Positions 12,151 to 23,039 of a DNA stretch of 64,000 nt are shown here, piece after piece (position 1 is the first letter of the stretch; each line of letters begins with the position of its first letter). The position numbers and the translations under genes were made by a program. This DNA comes from Larix kaempferi. Its lineage: Eukaryota > Streptophyta > Pinopsida > Pinales > Pinaceae. The notes beneath the pieces were generated by a model. That model ran no database searches and had not been told where the DNA came from. It saw only the letters and a program-made list of their open reading frames with translations. Where the stretch lies: assembly GCA_027924585.1 (NCBI GenBank), contig BSBM01002060.1:248001-312000 (forward strand), in the 5' to 3' direction.

Positions 12151-13228
12151 GGGTTTTGCTCAGTAAATTTATCAAGCTTTTGAGTTTCATGATAGTGGCA
12201 CCATTGTGGAGAGGGTGAAGAGGTAGTGTTACTTGTAGGGAGATTAGGACATATTGGAGGAAGTATCTTAAGGGCACAGAGGGTTTAGTGCTAGGGTTTG
12301 GGTGAGGGTTAGGATTAGAGTTATAGAAGGAAATTGAATTAGGTCATTTCTCTAATGTACATTTTATATTAATGGTATGGCTTGGTCTAAGGTGGTGCTC
12401 TCAAATAGTTATTTCATTATGAAATATTTAACAAGACATGAATTAAATTTAAGATAAGTGTAATGTTAAATATAGTGAGCATTGAGCATGGGGAAACAAA
12501 TCTATGAATATGTGTATTGTTAAATATAATTTTGTTGGGTGAAGCCAATAACCAACATAATCAACATAATATAAGAGTTTTTTGGGTTGGGGATATACCT
12601 CAAGGTACCCAAACCATGAAAAAAGTTTGGGTGGGAACAAAACCAAGAGAACAAAAAATGTTGAAGAGGACATGTGGGGTGGGAGGCCGGCCTCCAAAAA
12701 TTCAAGCATTGACATGAGTGAGGTAGGTCTAAAGCAACTTCTCTCATACCAAATGAGAGAAGTGGTAGGTAGGTCTCTAGGTCTCCAAAGCAACTTCTCT
12801 CATACCAAATGAGGTAGGTCTAAAGCAACTTCTTTTGTGGAGTGGTGTTGCATTTTGAAGTTCCCTTGGTCATTGTGTTCTAGTTGCATTGTTGGTTTTG
12901 GCTATGTGTTCCCAATGTTGGGAGTTTTTCTTTTTTTTTCTTTAACTTGCATGTAGATCTCTAGGAATCAATGGTTGTTGGGTGTCTCCATCCACATAAA
13001 AAATTTAAATTGAGATCACTTGGTGTCTAGAAATAACAGCTATATGTATGTGAAAATTTTTCCATAACATTGTTATTGAAGAAAAAATCATGTATGCAAA
13101 AATGTAATCAAAGACAAAGTCATATAGACAAGTGAAGATCCATCTATTAATATGAAAAAATGATCCAATCATGTACACTTTTTGGAAAAATCGAACATCG
13201 TTCCCAACGTCTATATAATGGCAAATCA
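12151..13228. other. Spacer with a short duplication
   Basis: No supported gene. CAACTTCTCTCATACC recurs within 12718-12835, with a third partial copy, from local duplication. Confidence 0.5.
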
Positions 13229-13311
13229 TGCCCTATACAAAATATGGCAACTCGTGCCCTATACAAAATATGGCCCATGGTGCCCTATACAAAATATGGA
13301 AACTCGTGCCC
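13229..13311. repeat. 26-bp tandem repeat
   Basis: The unit TGCCCTATACAAAATATGG plus seven bases starts at 13229, 13255 and 13281, with a partial fourth copy at 13307. It lies just downstream of the last coding exon of the minus-strand gene. Confidence 0.85.
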
Positions 13312-13350
13312 AAAATGCCACATCGTGGCTAGTGTACATAGGAGGGTCTC

Positions 13351-16300
13351 TCAATCCTCCTGCCCACCCTCGGAGCTCCCAGGTGCATCTCCAAAATCAA
13401 TCTTCCTCTTCTTTGTGCTAGAGAAAGATGGGTCCTTCAGGCGACTTGGACCACGTCCCCCTGAGCCCTGAAACGACAACAATAATATGCCAACTTTTCC
13501 TGGAAATTATACAAGTATAAAAAATAATTTAAAAATAAAAATAGTTTTCAAATCTTAGATAACTCACTGCATGCGATACTGTAAGGCGTGAGGGGTCTCC
13601 CTCCTCTATGCTCCTAGTCTCTCAGCAATGCCACCCTGCAACATTTAGAACAATCATTTAAATGATGAAATTAGATGCATATAGTAATTTTCATTAAAAT
13701 TGAACAAGATTTTCATAAACTAGTCAATCTCACTGTGAACACAACCGACTGATCTTCAGAGATGGAAGATGGAGCAGCCGGCTAGACAACCTGCTATGAT
13801 GCTAGGGTGGATGGTATAAGGGAGGATGTATCCACATCAATAGTGGCTACACCACTGGGGGGCACAGTGGAAGAAGGAGAGGTGCAAGAAGGAGGCATGG
13901 ACTGGGGTGGGCGAAGTGGAGATGCATGTCTAGGGTGATAAACCCCAACTGGTTGTAGTATGGATGGGGGCACCGTGGAAGGGGAAGAGAGTGTGGTGGG
14001 GGAATGTGGGGGGGGGGGGGAGAGGTCCATGTTGCGGTGGAGGGATGGGTGACTATGTATGGGTGGTGTGTCGTGGTCGGATGGGGGATGGTGGGAACAT
14101 GGGAAATTGATACAAAGGTGGTGGAAAGGTTGGGATGGGGTTATGAGACGCAGGATATGAAACGAAAGGGGGAGATAGATGGAACTGTGGAGCTGGATAG
14201 GAGGTGAGGATGGATGGAAAGGGGTGGGGAGGGATGCATGGAATGGGGCATGTATGCCAGGGGATAGAACTGGCATATACGGTGGCCGAAAGGACGGGGA
14301 GGGAGGAATAACGGCACTGCCAGGTCAAGGTGCTTGCACCTGCATACACATTTATAACCTCATAGTTTAATATAGAAAAATATAAATATACACAGACAAG
14401 TCATCATATTTGAAATTAAATTTATGCTTTAATACACACGATACCTGCACACGTGGAGATCTGCTGATCCTCGGTGGCGATGGCTGGTCGCTGGAGCCTA
14501 CGGACACCTGTGCGAACACTACAATTTTTAGATTGAATTTATAAAAGCAATATTAACAATATTAAACACAATGCCAATTAGAATGAAAGCGATAGTACTT
14601 AAAAAACATGACTGCAATTAATTTAGATTCAAGTTAGATGATAGTGGTTTGATGGGCTTTAGATATTATATAAAGTTTTTATTGTATTGGTGCAGTCCAT
14701 TTGTTCAAGACGTGGTAAAGAACATGGTTGTGGGGATCGTTTCCTTTTACACACAATGGATTGGGCCCATGATAGGAACAAATGACCCATTTTGTGGTCA
14801 TTCATTGAAGATAATGTGGCAAAGAAGGTTGACAATTTATGCTTGAAGTGTTTGATGGCCAAAGTTGTCATTGATGACAACACGTTAATGACAAAGGTCA
14901 AAGTGATGACATGGCAAAGACTTAACTAGACAAATGGTAAACATGACAAGCTTTGATGACTTGACAAGTGGCAAGCAAGCATGACAAGTGTAGAAGACTA
15001 TACAAAGTGGAGACATGAAAAAGGATTGATGACAAGGACTTGATAATGACATTGATGACAATACATTAATAACAAAGACATGGAAGAGTTAAGAACATGA
15101 AGCACACATATTATGGCAAGCACAATGGAGATGGTGACATGGATTGAGGAATGGAAAAGGTGACAAGTGTTTATGACAAGCATAGAAGAAGGAGATGGCA
15201 AGATAAGGACAAGACATAGACAAGTGACAAGCAAGTAAGCTTAATGACTTTTCAAGCATGGTGTTTGATGACATGGAACATGACAAGGAGGACATGCTTG
15301 GTGACAAGGAGGACATGCTTGGTGACAAGAAGGATTGATAACTTGGTGACATGGAGGACAATGAATTGGAAAACACAAGATTAGAGGACAAAGAAAAGAT
15401 GATGAGGTGGACAAGGAAGATGTGAGGGCATTTGGAATGCCCCTTGTGAGCATTTCAAAGCACCACTGCGGGCATAATCAAAAGGACCTTGCGTGTATTC
15501 TTTGAAGCACCCACTGCGGGCATTTGTGGTGTATTGCGGGCATATTGATAAGGGCCTACAGGCATTCACATGAGATCATTGCATGCATAATCTAAGACCA
15601 ATACTAGCATGTGTTGATGGCCCTTGCGGGCATCTTAAGGGCATATGTGTGTCTCACATTTAATATTATGAAAGGATACAAAGTGACATGGCATGAAATT
15701 AAAATTAAATAAGGTGACATGGCATAGAAAGAGACATTGCATGGCCATATTTAAATAAATCATATTTGATTTATTTAATCATCTTAATGATAAAACTATA
15801 AATAGAAGACAAGTTTCATAGAACACAAGAGTATAAATAGAAGACAAGTTTCATTTTTAAGGAAGCAATGTGTGAAGATTTCAGGAGATTGAGGAGAGCT
15901 TGATGAATATGGTTGTCTATTATTGTCATTGATAACAAAAATAATGACAAAGTTTAAGCTTGAAGAACACATGGCATAAGGACATGGCAGCAAAGGTTTA
16001 TTTGGTGGACAAAGTGATGGGAATTGGGGCCATTGGCACACCTATTGAGCCAAGAGTCAAATGACCCATACTGTGGTCATTTGAAGATGATTTGGACAAG
16101 GAGAATACATGGCAAAGATAACTTGGATGACATGGTGACAAATGGCAAAGCATCAATACCACACATGGCATTGGTCAAGCACATGAAGAGAAAGCAAGCA
16201 TTGGATTGCTTGAAGGGTGATGCAAATGACAAGAAGATGGACTTGACATGCAGAACACAAGTATTGAGGAAAATGACAAGGATGAGCATGGTCATAAATA

Positions 16301-18238
16301 TCATGGGACAATGAATGGATGGACAACATGGATTGAGAAGACATGCCAGGAAAGCATGAGCTTGTGGGCATGCTTCATAAGGGATATTCGGGCATCTTGG
16401 AAGCTGGTGTGGGAAACAAGACATGGAGAAGTTTGCAAGCCCTTGCGGGAATCCCTCTTAGCACATCTGCGGGCATGATGATAAGAGCTAAGGACAAGTG
16501 CAGGCATCCAAAAAGGGTAGTGCGGGCATCTTTTGGGCTTCACTAAGGTAGCAGCAGTGGTATATTAATGATAGCATGACCATGGACAAATGAAGATATG
16601 TTTGGGGACAGAATGAGGACATGCTATCAAACAAAATGAAGATGATTAGCTTATGGACAAATTGCTGATGGACAGAATGATGACAATGTCACCTACAGCA
16701 AATTGATGATGGAAATTTCTCTCATCATTGGTCAAGTAAGAATCATAGATTTTGGAAATTTCTTTCCCATTTCTATAATCATTAGAGTTCTAGGATGCCT
16801 AAAGTGAACATGAACAGATGTTTCTAGTTTTCTTAGGTTTTCATGTTTTATAAGGTTTCATTTTTGTTTGGTTGGATTATATGAATTTATAGCTCTCAAA
16901 TAATTTAGACAATATGATAAACACAACTGTAAAATCCAATGATAATATGGTAATTACTCAGTGCTAATTAATTTGTAATTACTGAACACAAATTACTCGT
17001 AACTAGATCTAATTATTCAAAGTAAAGAAGTTACTTGTGTGTATGGTGCTGCAATCTCCTCTGTTGCTGCCATGGCTCGGTCTAGGTCAAAGGAACCAAT
17101 GTCCTACCACCTGTAGGATGGAGACTCGGCCTTGAATAACTGTACATTAAAACAAATAAATTCAACAATGTGTAATTCAAAGTTAAATATATTAAACAAT
17201 ACGATATCAAATAAAATACAACAAATACTTAAACATTAAATAAAACAATAGCTAACCTGCTCCATGTATCTCTCTAAGGCATGCTGTTGCGTAGGACCAT
17301 GAAAAGAATGACCACAATGAGAAAAACGATGTGTCGTTGTTCCAGTAGAACTAGATGGCCCCACCTGGGTTCCACCTGTACCTAGCATGTCCCAACCACC
17401 ACCCATAGACCGTGCAGCTGTGTGTGTTTGATCAATGTCCTCCCAACTATGTGAAGACATAGCCACAAATGTGGTATGTCTAAGCAAATGACACGTGACA
17501 CGTCTAACTGAGTCATCAATCTCATCTAGGCCGCTACCAAACCCGGGTGGCTGAGGAGGGGGGTTTGGCTCTCTCCTGGGTGCAGGAGGTCCCTTAAGTG
17601 GGTTACAGAATGCCTGAGGTTGATCTTGGGCAGAGCCAAGACCAACACCCTGAAACTCAGTGATGTCAAAATAGTTGACATGGTAGCCTAGCTCAAACTC
17701 AGCCCACAATTTCTGAAAGAAATACTGTGGGACCTCCAATTTATTGCAGGGGGGGCTGTCAAACACCATAAACCATCTCTTTCTCCAGTTATCTCTCCAT
17801 GGCTAGTAAATACACCATTCCATGCAAACCCGTCTCTTCCTCACATCTGGAGGCTATCCTATCCTGGGATCTATGAATTTGTTGTACAACTGGGCTTTGG
17901 TAATGTTGAGGTCTTTAATCTGTTCTTTGGACATACTAGTGGAGTAGTGTTCTCTCATTCAAGCCCTGTATTGGCTCAGATTTGTGATCTCACTATGGGA
18001 AATGTTGATGGATTCAATGATGTTTTGCAATGATGAAGCCAAGGAAACCCGAGAGGGTTCCTTGGTGCTCTTCAATTCATCGCTTAATACCCTTAATTCA
18101 TTTAAATCTTGGTGTAATTGATCTTTGGGGTTTTCATTTAGTTTATTGTTTGTTCCAATGTTGTCTTCTGATGGTTGGGTTTCATTGGTTTCATCTAATG
18201 GTTCAGGTGTGTTTGTCATCTTGTTAGGTGTAGTTAAT
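13351..18238 (-). pseudogene. Decayed six-exon gene of unknown family
   Basis: I do not recognise the family. A single reading frame can be followed through exons 18219-17257 (ATG at 18219), 17139-17035, 14507-14445, 14339-13734, 13635-13568 and 13467-13351. The first four have GT/AG borders and lengths divisible by three. The acceptor before the ATG is at about 18239. The product starts MTNTPEPLDE and has a basic tryptophan-rich stretch (PWRDNWRKRWFMVF). A Gly/Pro-rich part and a long proline-rich exon follow. It ends with STKKRKIDFGD, a likely nuclear signal, and EGGQED. Eight in-frame stops interrupt it, all TAG or TGA: 17959, 17854, 17813, 17104, 14325, 13794, 13782 and 13606. Exon 5 ends one base out of phase. 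It could be a host gene or part of a DNA transposon. Confidence 0.6.
14640..16740. repeat. Degenerate repeat island inside intron 3 of the decayed gene
   Basis: The 2.5-kb intron (14508-17034) is largely filled by sequence rich in TGACAAG/GACATGG words. Two diverged halves are offset by about 1.26 kb: AAATGACCCA followed by GTGGTCATT occurs near 14779 and 16058. Both halves have a tail with the octamer GCGGGCAT (15468, 15516, 15536, 15626, then 16469, 16522). No coding sequence was recognised. It was probably inserted as a repeat or nonautonomous element. Confidence 0.6.
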
Positions 18239-18490
18239 CTGCAATGAAATATTTTTAGTTTTTTAATGGATTGTAATTTTTTTTTTAAATTAAAATTGAA
18301 ATGGAAAACAAACAAAAAAAACAACAAATACATGGCTCGTTGACCACCTACTTGGAGGAAACTTCGGTAGGGTGGTAGAGGTTCGAATTGTTGGCGTTGA
18401 GGAGGCCTTTGGGTGCTCCATAGTGCGCTCGCAGGGTGCTTGATGGCCGCTCTGCGCTCGCGGGTTTGTTGAAAATGACAAACCCGTGCT

Positions 18491-18578
18491 CTATTTTTTT
18501 TTATAAAAAAATAGGGACGTGCATGCGTCATTAACGCATGCACGCACTTTTTGCGCACGCATTAATAACGCGTGCGCA
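18491..18578. repeat. Three consecutive short palindromes
   Basis: An A/T hairpin (18491-18514) is followed by two CpG-rich ones. The first has 11-bp perfect arms 18518-18528 and 18534-18544 around CATTA. The second has 9-bp perfect arms 18552-18560 and 18570-18578. They lie just upstream of the decayed minus-strand gene. Confidence 0.8.
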
Positions 18579-18739
18579 CACCTTTTGTCCACATTGGCTC
18601 AACCACGTGGACGTTTTGGATTGGCGAAGTAGGGACACGTGCACACGTTTGGAAGCATGTACGCGTCACTTTTTTTTTCCTGCTTGTGCGCTCCTATTGC
18701 TGCCTTTTTGGGTACCAGCTTCGTGCGGGTAACCATAAG

Positions 18740-19630
18740 CAATTTTTTTATTGGAAGGGATCTCACTCAAGTTTGTTTGAGCTATTGGGTTCTGATCCTT
18801 CGTAGCAGGAAAATTCAGTCCTCCTTGAGGTTAGGGGAATAACAAGTTTTGTTTCAATTCCATTTTGATAAGAGTCCCTCGTTTCCCATTTTCAAAGTTA
18901 TTTATTGTAATACTACTAGCTGCAAACACTTCATTAGCCAGGCAATTCTTTGTGTTTGCAAACTCTGAGTTGCATATTCATTTAAGTTGGATGAGATTAG
19001 CTCTGTATTAAACAAATTTTGGGATCAAACAATGAGTACAGTAGGAAATTTGGACCAGAACTAGCACCATGAGATTCACAAGCAAATGGGTTATGTGGAA
19101 AATGTTCATTAGCCCCTTTCTCTTATGAGTCCCATCTTAGATTCCACTTGTCAAGAGAGTCAAATTAGGTCATTGATGGAAGCATTTAACTACCACTGTG
19201 TACACCTATTCGATGTGAATTTTTGTTTTCAAAGACAATATTTGAACTTGTATACTAATAAATTTATGGAGATTTTGACTTGTCTCGCATTCTGGAATGT
19301 GCTCATTCTCTCGCACTCCAATATAATAATTACATGGCTTTTCATCTTAATTATAAGCCGATTTACACATTCCTGATTCTAGTGAGAGTGCAATAGATGG
19401 CTTTTAACAAAGTTATAGTCTCTTGTTAACTAGACTCTGGAGGCAAATTTTGTGTTTGTATAATTTACAGAACAATGGACATTGGAGCTTCTTTGATCAA
19501 GACCATAATCCCAATAGCATGACCTCAATCTTGAATAACAAAAATGAAAGACAATTAATTCATAGTTTAAAATTATGTTTTTTATCTATAAAACATTTAT
19601 CAAAAACTAGAGTGACCTACCTATTAAATA
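18740..19630. other. AT-rich spacer
   Basis: No supported gene. The short ORFs lack recognisable motifs and have AT-rich composition. Confidence 0.45.
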
Positions 19631-20345
19631 GGAAGTTTGTCATGCTCCAGCTCAATGTGATCATTCTATGTGATGTGTTATTCTATTTTTCTTGAGATTA
19701 AGTCATAATAATTGTTATTAGGTTAAGACTTGGTAATCGGTAGTTATAACATCAATGAAATAATATATTAATAATAATAATAAGATTATTTTGTAATGTC
19801 TACAATAAATAAAGAATAACAACTTTTATCTCGAATACATTGATAAAATAAAGGAATAACATAATAATTTATATGATTGTGATTTTTATATATCTTTAGT
19901 TGGGCATATGTTTTGATGGGTAGTTATGTTCATAATAAAATGTTGAGTATCTATTGACAAAAAAAGATTCAGTCAATTTTTTTTTTAAATATGTGGAATT
20001 AGTCTATTTAGAATGTACATTGATTTCATCAACAAAAAGTCATGAGGTTGTATGACATTTTGTAGAAATTTATCATGTATTGAATCCTAACCTATACCAA
20101 TAATAATTCATAAAAACAAATACTGCTCTCTTTTCCACTTTATCATATCTACTTTTCTATTTTTTTCTTGTCCACTTTATTGTACCTTCTAGGACAATTA
20201 CTAGTTTGTAGAATAATGATAAATGGAAACCCAGTACGGAATGGCCAGCCAAATATGTGGTGTAGGGGAAGGACGTCCACTCCCACTTGCCTTTTATGTC
20301 GGTGGATAGCCACCTGTTTTGCATAAAGCATAATGAATTTTAATG
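19630..20345. repeat. Relic copy of the TNL 5' flanking sequence
   Basis: Three blocks match the region upstream of the resistance gene in the same order and orientation. 19632-19722 matches 27337-27425, 19975-20165 matches 27443-27605, and 20253-20345 matches about 27625-27690 (GTCGGTGGAT followed by CCACCTGTTTTGCATAAAGC). No receptor gene follows this copy. The next sequence is the AT-rich tandem repeat. Confidence 0.75.
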
Positions 20346-20915
20346 TTTTTACTTCCAACAAATTTTGCATTTAATTCATAATTTTACAATATGCATTAAT
20401 TTAAAACTTCATTCATTGAAATTGAATTTGATTCATTGTGTCATAATTATTCACGTTTTTGACGTCATAATTATACAATATGCATCCATTTTAATGCTTT
20501 TACTTGTAACAAATTATTCAAATTGCATTTGATTCATCGTGTCGTCATTATTCATGTTTTTGAAGTCATAATTATACAATATGCATCCATTTTAATGTTT
20601 TTACTTGTAACAAATTTTGCATTTAATTCATAATTTTACATTACACATTAATTTAAAACTTCATTTTTTCAAATTATTAGTCCCTTTTTGACGTCATAAT
20701 TATACAATATGCATCCATTTTAATGCTTTTACTTGTAACAAATTATTCAAATTGCATTTGATTCATTGTGTCGTCATTATTCATGTTTTTGAAGTCATAA
20801 TTATACAATTTGAATCCATTTTCATGTTTTTACTTGTAACAAATTTTGCATTTAATTCATAATTTTACATTACACATTAATTTAAAACTTCATTTCTTCA
20901 AATTATTAGTCCCTG
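20346..20915. repeat. 229-bp AT-rich tandem repeat
   Basis: Two units start at GACGTCATAATTATAC (20461 and 20690), preceded by a partial copy. Inside each unit a sub-repeat recurs (CATAATTATACAAT, CTTTTACTTGTAACAAATT). This is a composite repeat without coding potential. Confidence 0.85.
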
Positions 20916-22075
20916 CCCCGCAGGGATTATAGCGATCGGTTGGTCACCATTTCACTTTGACTTTCTTTTGTTTTAAATCTTTACACTCATGTTTACTAAA
21001 GTTATCAAAAAAATGGGTATTAAAATGTTTTTTTCTTAAATTAAAAATATTTTTAAGATTTTTCTAAATTAGAGTATCTAATTTCTGATTGGTGAAGTAC
21101 ATGGACTTGACTGATTTTCCCTGCTGTGAAAAATAATTATTAAATTATAAATATAATAAAAATTAAAAACATAAGGAAAAAACAAAATCATGCCACGTAA
21201 ACCATCATTCATTAATGAAATGGTTTAAGTGTTACATGTTCATCCCTTGCAATCATTATCCCCTGCTCCTCGCAAGTCAAATCTTGTACTTGATCAGGCT
21301 CTCCATTTCATGTTATTTGCATTAAAAAAGCTCTGACGCATAGATCATGATCTCGATTTCCTGCTATTTGCATTAAAAGACTCTGACGCCTAGATCATGA
21401 TCTAGATATCAAATATAATCACAATCAGAATGCTTGTTTTGTATTAGGAATGTAAACCACTCTTTCATAAATCACCACTGAAAAGACATTTTCTGGATTA
21501 TGATCACAAAACCCTGTTTCATAAACAAATGCAACAAGTAATCCTCGTTAACAAAGACCTTATCTCTAATGGGGTTAAGCTTATTGATTTTAGACTAATA
21601 TGGAGTCTTAGTGTCCAACAAGTCAATTATCGTCTTCAAGCAACAAGTCTATGTTTATCTTCAATGTCTCCTAGGACATCCTTCCATAAATTAGTTGGTC
21701 ATGTGGAACTTCGTGATTCACTACTGTGTGAGCTAAATAGGGTTCAACATTTCCAACGACACTAAAGAAGATACACCACTTTCATCACAGGTATGTGAAG
21801 GACCAGACCAAGTGAAAAGTGATTCCAACCACAACTTTCATTTCCTGAAACCAAAATTCATGGATTTGGAGAAGGGATCCAATCATACACCTAAATTCAT
21901 GGGTTTGGAGAAGGGATTCAATCATATCCACCATGTTTGCAAATCTGGTTGCTATGATTTAAGATACAATCCAGGTAAAAATTTAAATGAACAACTATAC
22001 TTGGAGCAACTAAAACAAATATATATGAAGAAGTACTTCTCTGTTACTATCTTCTACAGTGCCATGTGAGTGGAT
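20916..22075. other. Spacer with short tandem duplications
   Basis: A ~50-bp direct duplication lies at 21313-21410 and a ~42-bp one at 21840-21925. In the + frame 21812-22069 the latter reads PKFMDLEKG then PKFMGLEKG. That 85-codon frame begins without an obvious gene context, and I do not support it as a gene. Confidence 0.4.
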
Positions 22076-22475
22076 TTAAGTTAGTGGAAACAAAACAGCA
22101 TGAGCAAAAAATGCAGCAGCATTATCATCTACAACATAAATCCTTGCAACAAGATGATCAATAAAGGTATGAGACGATTCCTTCAAGAGAGGCATTATAC
22201 AAAACTGTGATGTGTTATTTATATTTTCATTTGCAGATATAGCTAGAGTAATGTGTCATATAAGTCCTTCCAACAATATAATCATACACAACATTTTCAA
22301 TTTTAGATCTTTTTACCAACAATATAATCATACACAACATTTTCAATTTTAGATCTTTTTACCAGAAATATATAATCATGCACAACAATTTCATTTTTTG
22401 ATTTTTTGGGTAAAAATGTATGATATCATTCCTTGATCAAGAGATCGATTATGCAAAACTGTGAATTATTACCAT
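22076..22475. repeat. Short ORF and 46-bp tandem repeat
   Basis: 22271-22400 holds a 46-bp unit in about 2.7 copies (starts 22271, 22317 and 22363). Just beside it, on the minus strand, a 39-codon frame (22195-22076) reads like protein (ARIYVVDDNAAAFFAHAV). It might be an exon scrap of an unidentified gene. Its flank resembles 22450-22560, so the area has been duplicated. Confidence 0.45.
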
Positions 22476-23038
22476 TACTCAAAACCGTAAATTGTTACAA
22501 TTATGCAAAACCATGAATTGTTATTTATATTTTCATTTGCAGAGATAACTGTAGCAAGAGTGGACAAATTATTTGAATTTTCCAGGAAACTCGAGAATAA
22601 AATTAAGCCTATCATGCACAGACCATGAAATAAATTGTGAGAAAGAAATTGAAAAATAAATTGGATGTTAGGAGCCAAACCAACATGTTCCAAACCTGTT
22701 CCAAAACTACTACGAATGAAATAAACTGTGAAAACAATTAGAAGAAGAGAAAATCCTACCTTTGCTATAACAATTTGGAGGGTTTTTCTTAATGAAGCTC
22801 CATCCAAATCCCCAAATGATGGATTCACAACTTGCTTGGTTTTGTCCCTAACAAAAAACATGTGGTCATGTTTGTATTGGTGCTCCAACAACCTCACAAA
22901 TACATCTTTACTTTTCACAAAGAAAAGCTTCTGACTGTACAATACTATTTTCATGCATGCATCCAACATCACAGAGAGAAATCCCCTACTTTTTTTCGCA
23001 AATCTCTCGTTGGAGCATATGAATATTTTGTCCGCCAA
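22475..23038 (-). CDS. Unidentified ORF, possible exon fragment
   Basis: A 187-codon open frame without an ATG at its start (it opens with TTG). The first ATG is some 24 codons in. Early residues look protein-like (LLEHQYKHDHMFFVRDKTK, NPSFGDLDGASLRK). The later part is a run of hydrophobic residues that may be intron read-through, because a plausible donor AAG/GTAGGA lies near 22761. I recognise no family. It could be a relic exon or chance. Confidence 0.2.
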   Translation of the reverse strand: MADKIFICSNERFAKKSRGFLSVMLDACMKIVLYSQKLFFVKSKDVFVRLLEHQYKHDHMFFVRDKTKQVVNPSFGDLDGASLRKTLQIVIAKVGFSLLLIVFTVYFIRSSFGTGLEHVGLAPNIQFIFQFLSHNLFHGLCMIGLILFSSFLENSNNLSTLATVISANENINNNSWFCIIVTIYGFE

Positions 23039-23039
23039 A

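Noticed and set aside
11706-12166. Met-, Ser- and Ile-rich ORFs at the GAT run
   Set aside because: They are products of a trinucleotide microsatellite that is open in several frames.
12285-12330. Interstitial telomere-like repeat
   Set aside because: There are only a few degenerate TTAGGG/TTTGGG words with no regular TTTAGGG array.
13182-13471. Plus-strand ORFs over the 26-bp repeat and last exon
   Set aside because: They oppose the supported minus-strand exon and are driven by the tandem repeat.
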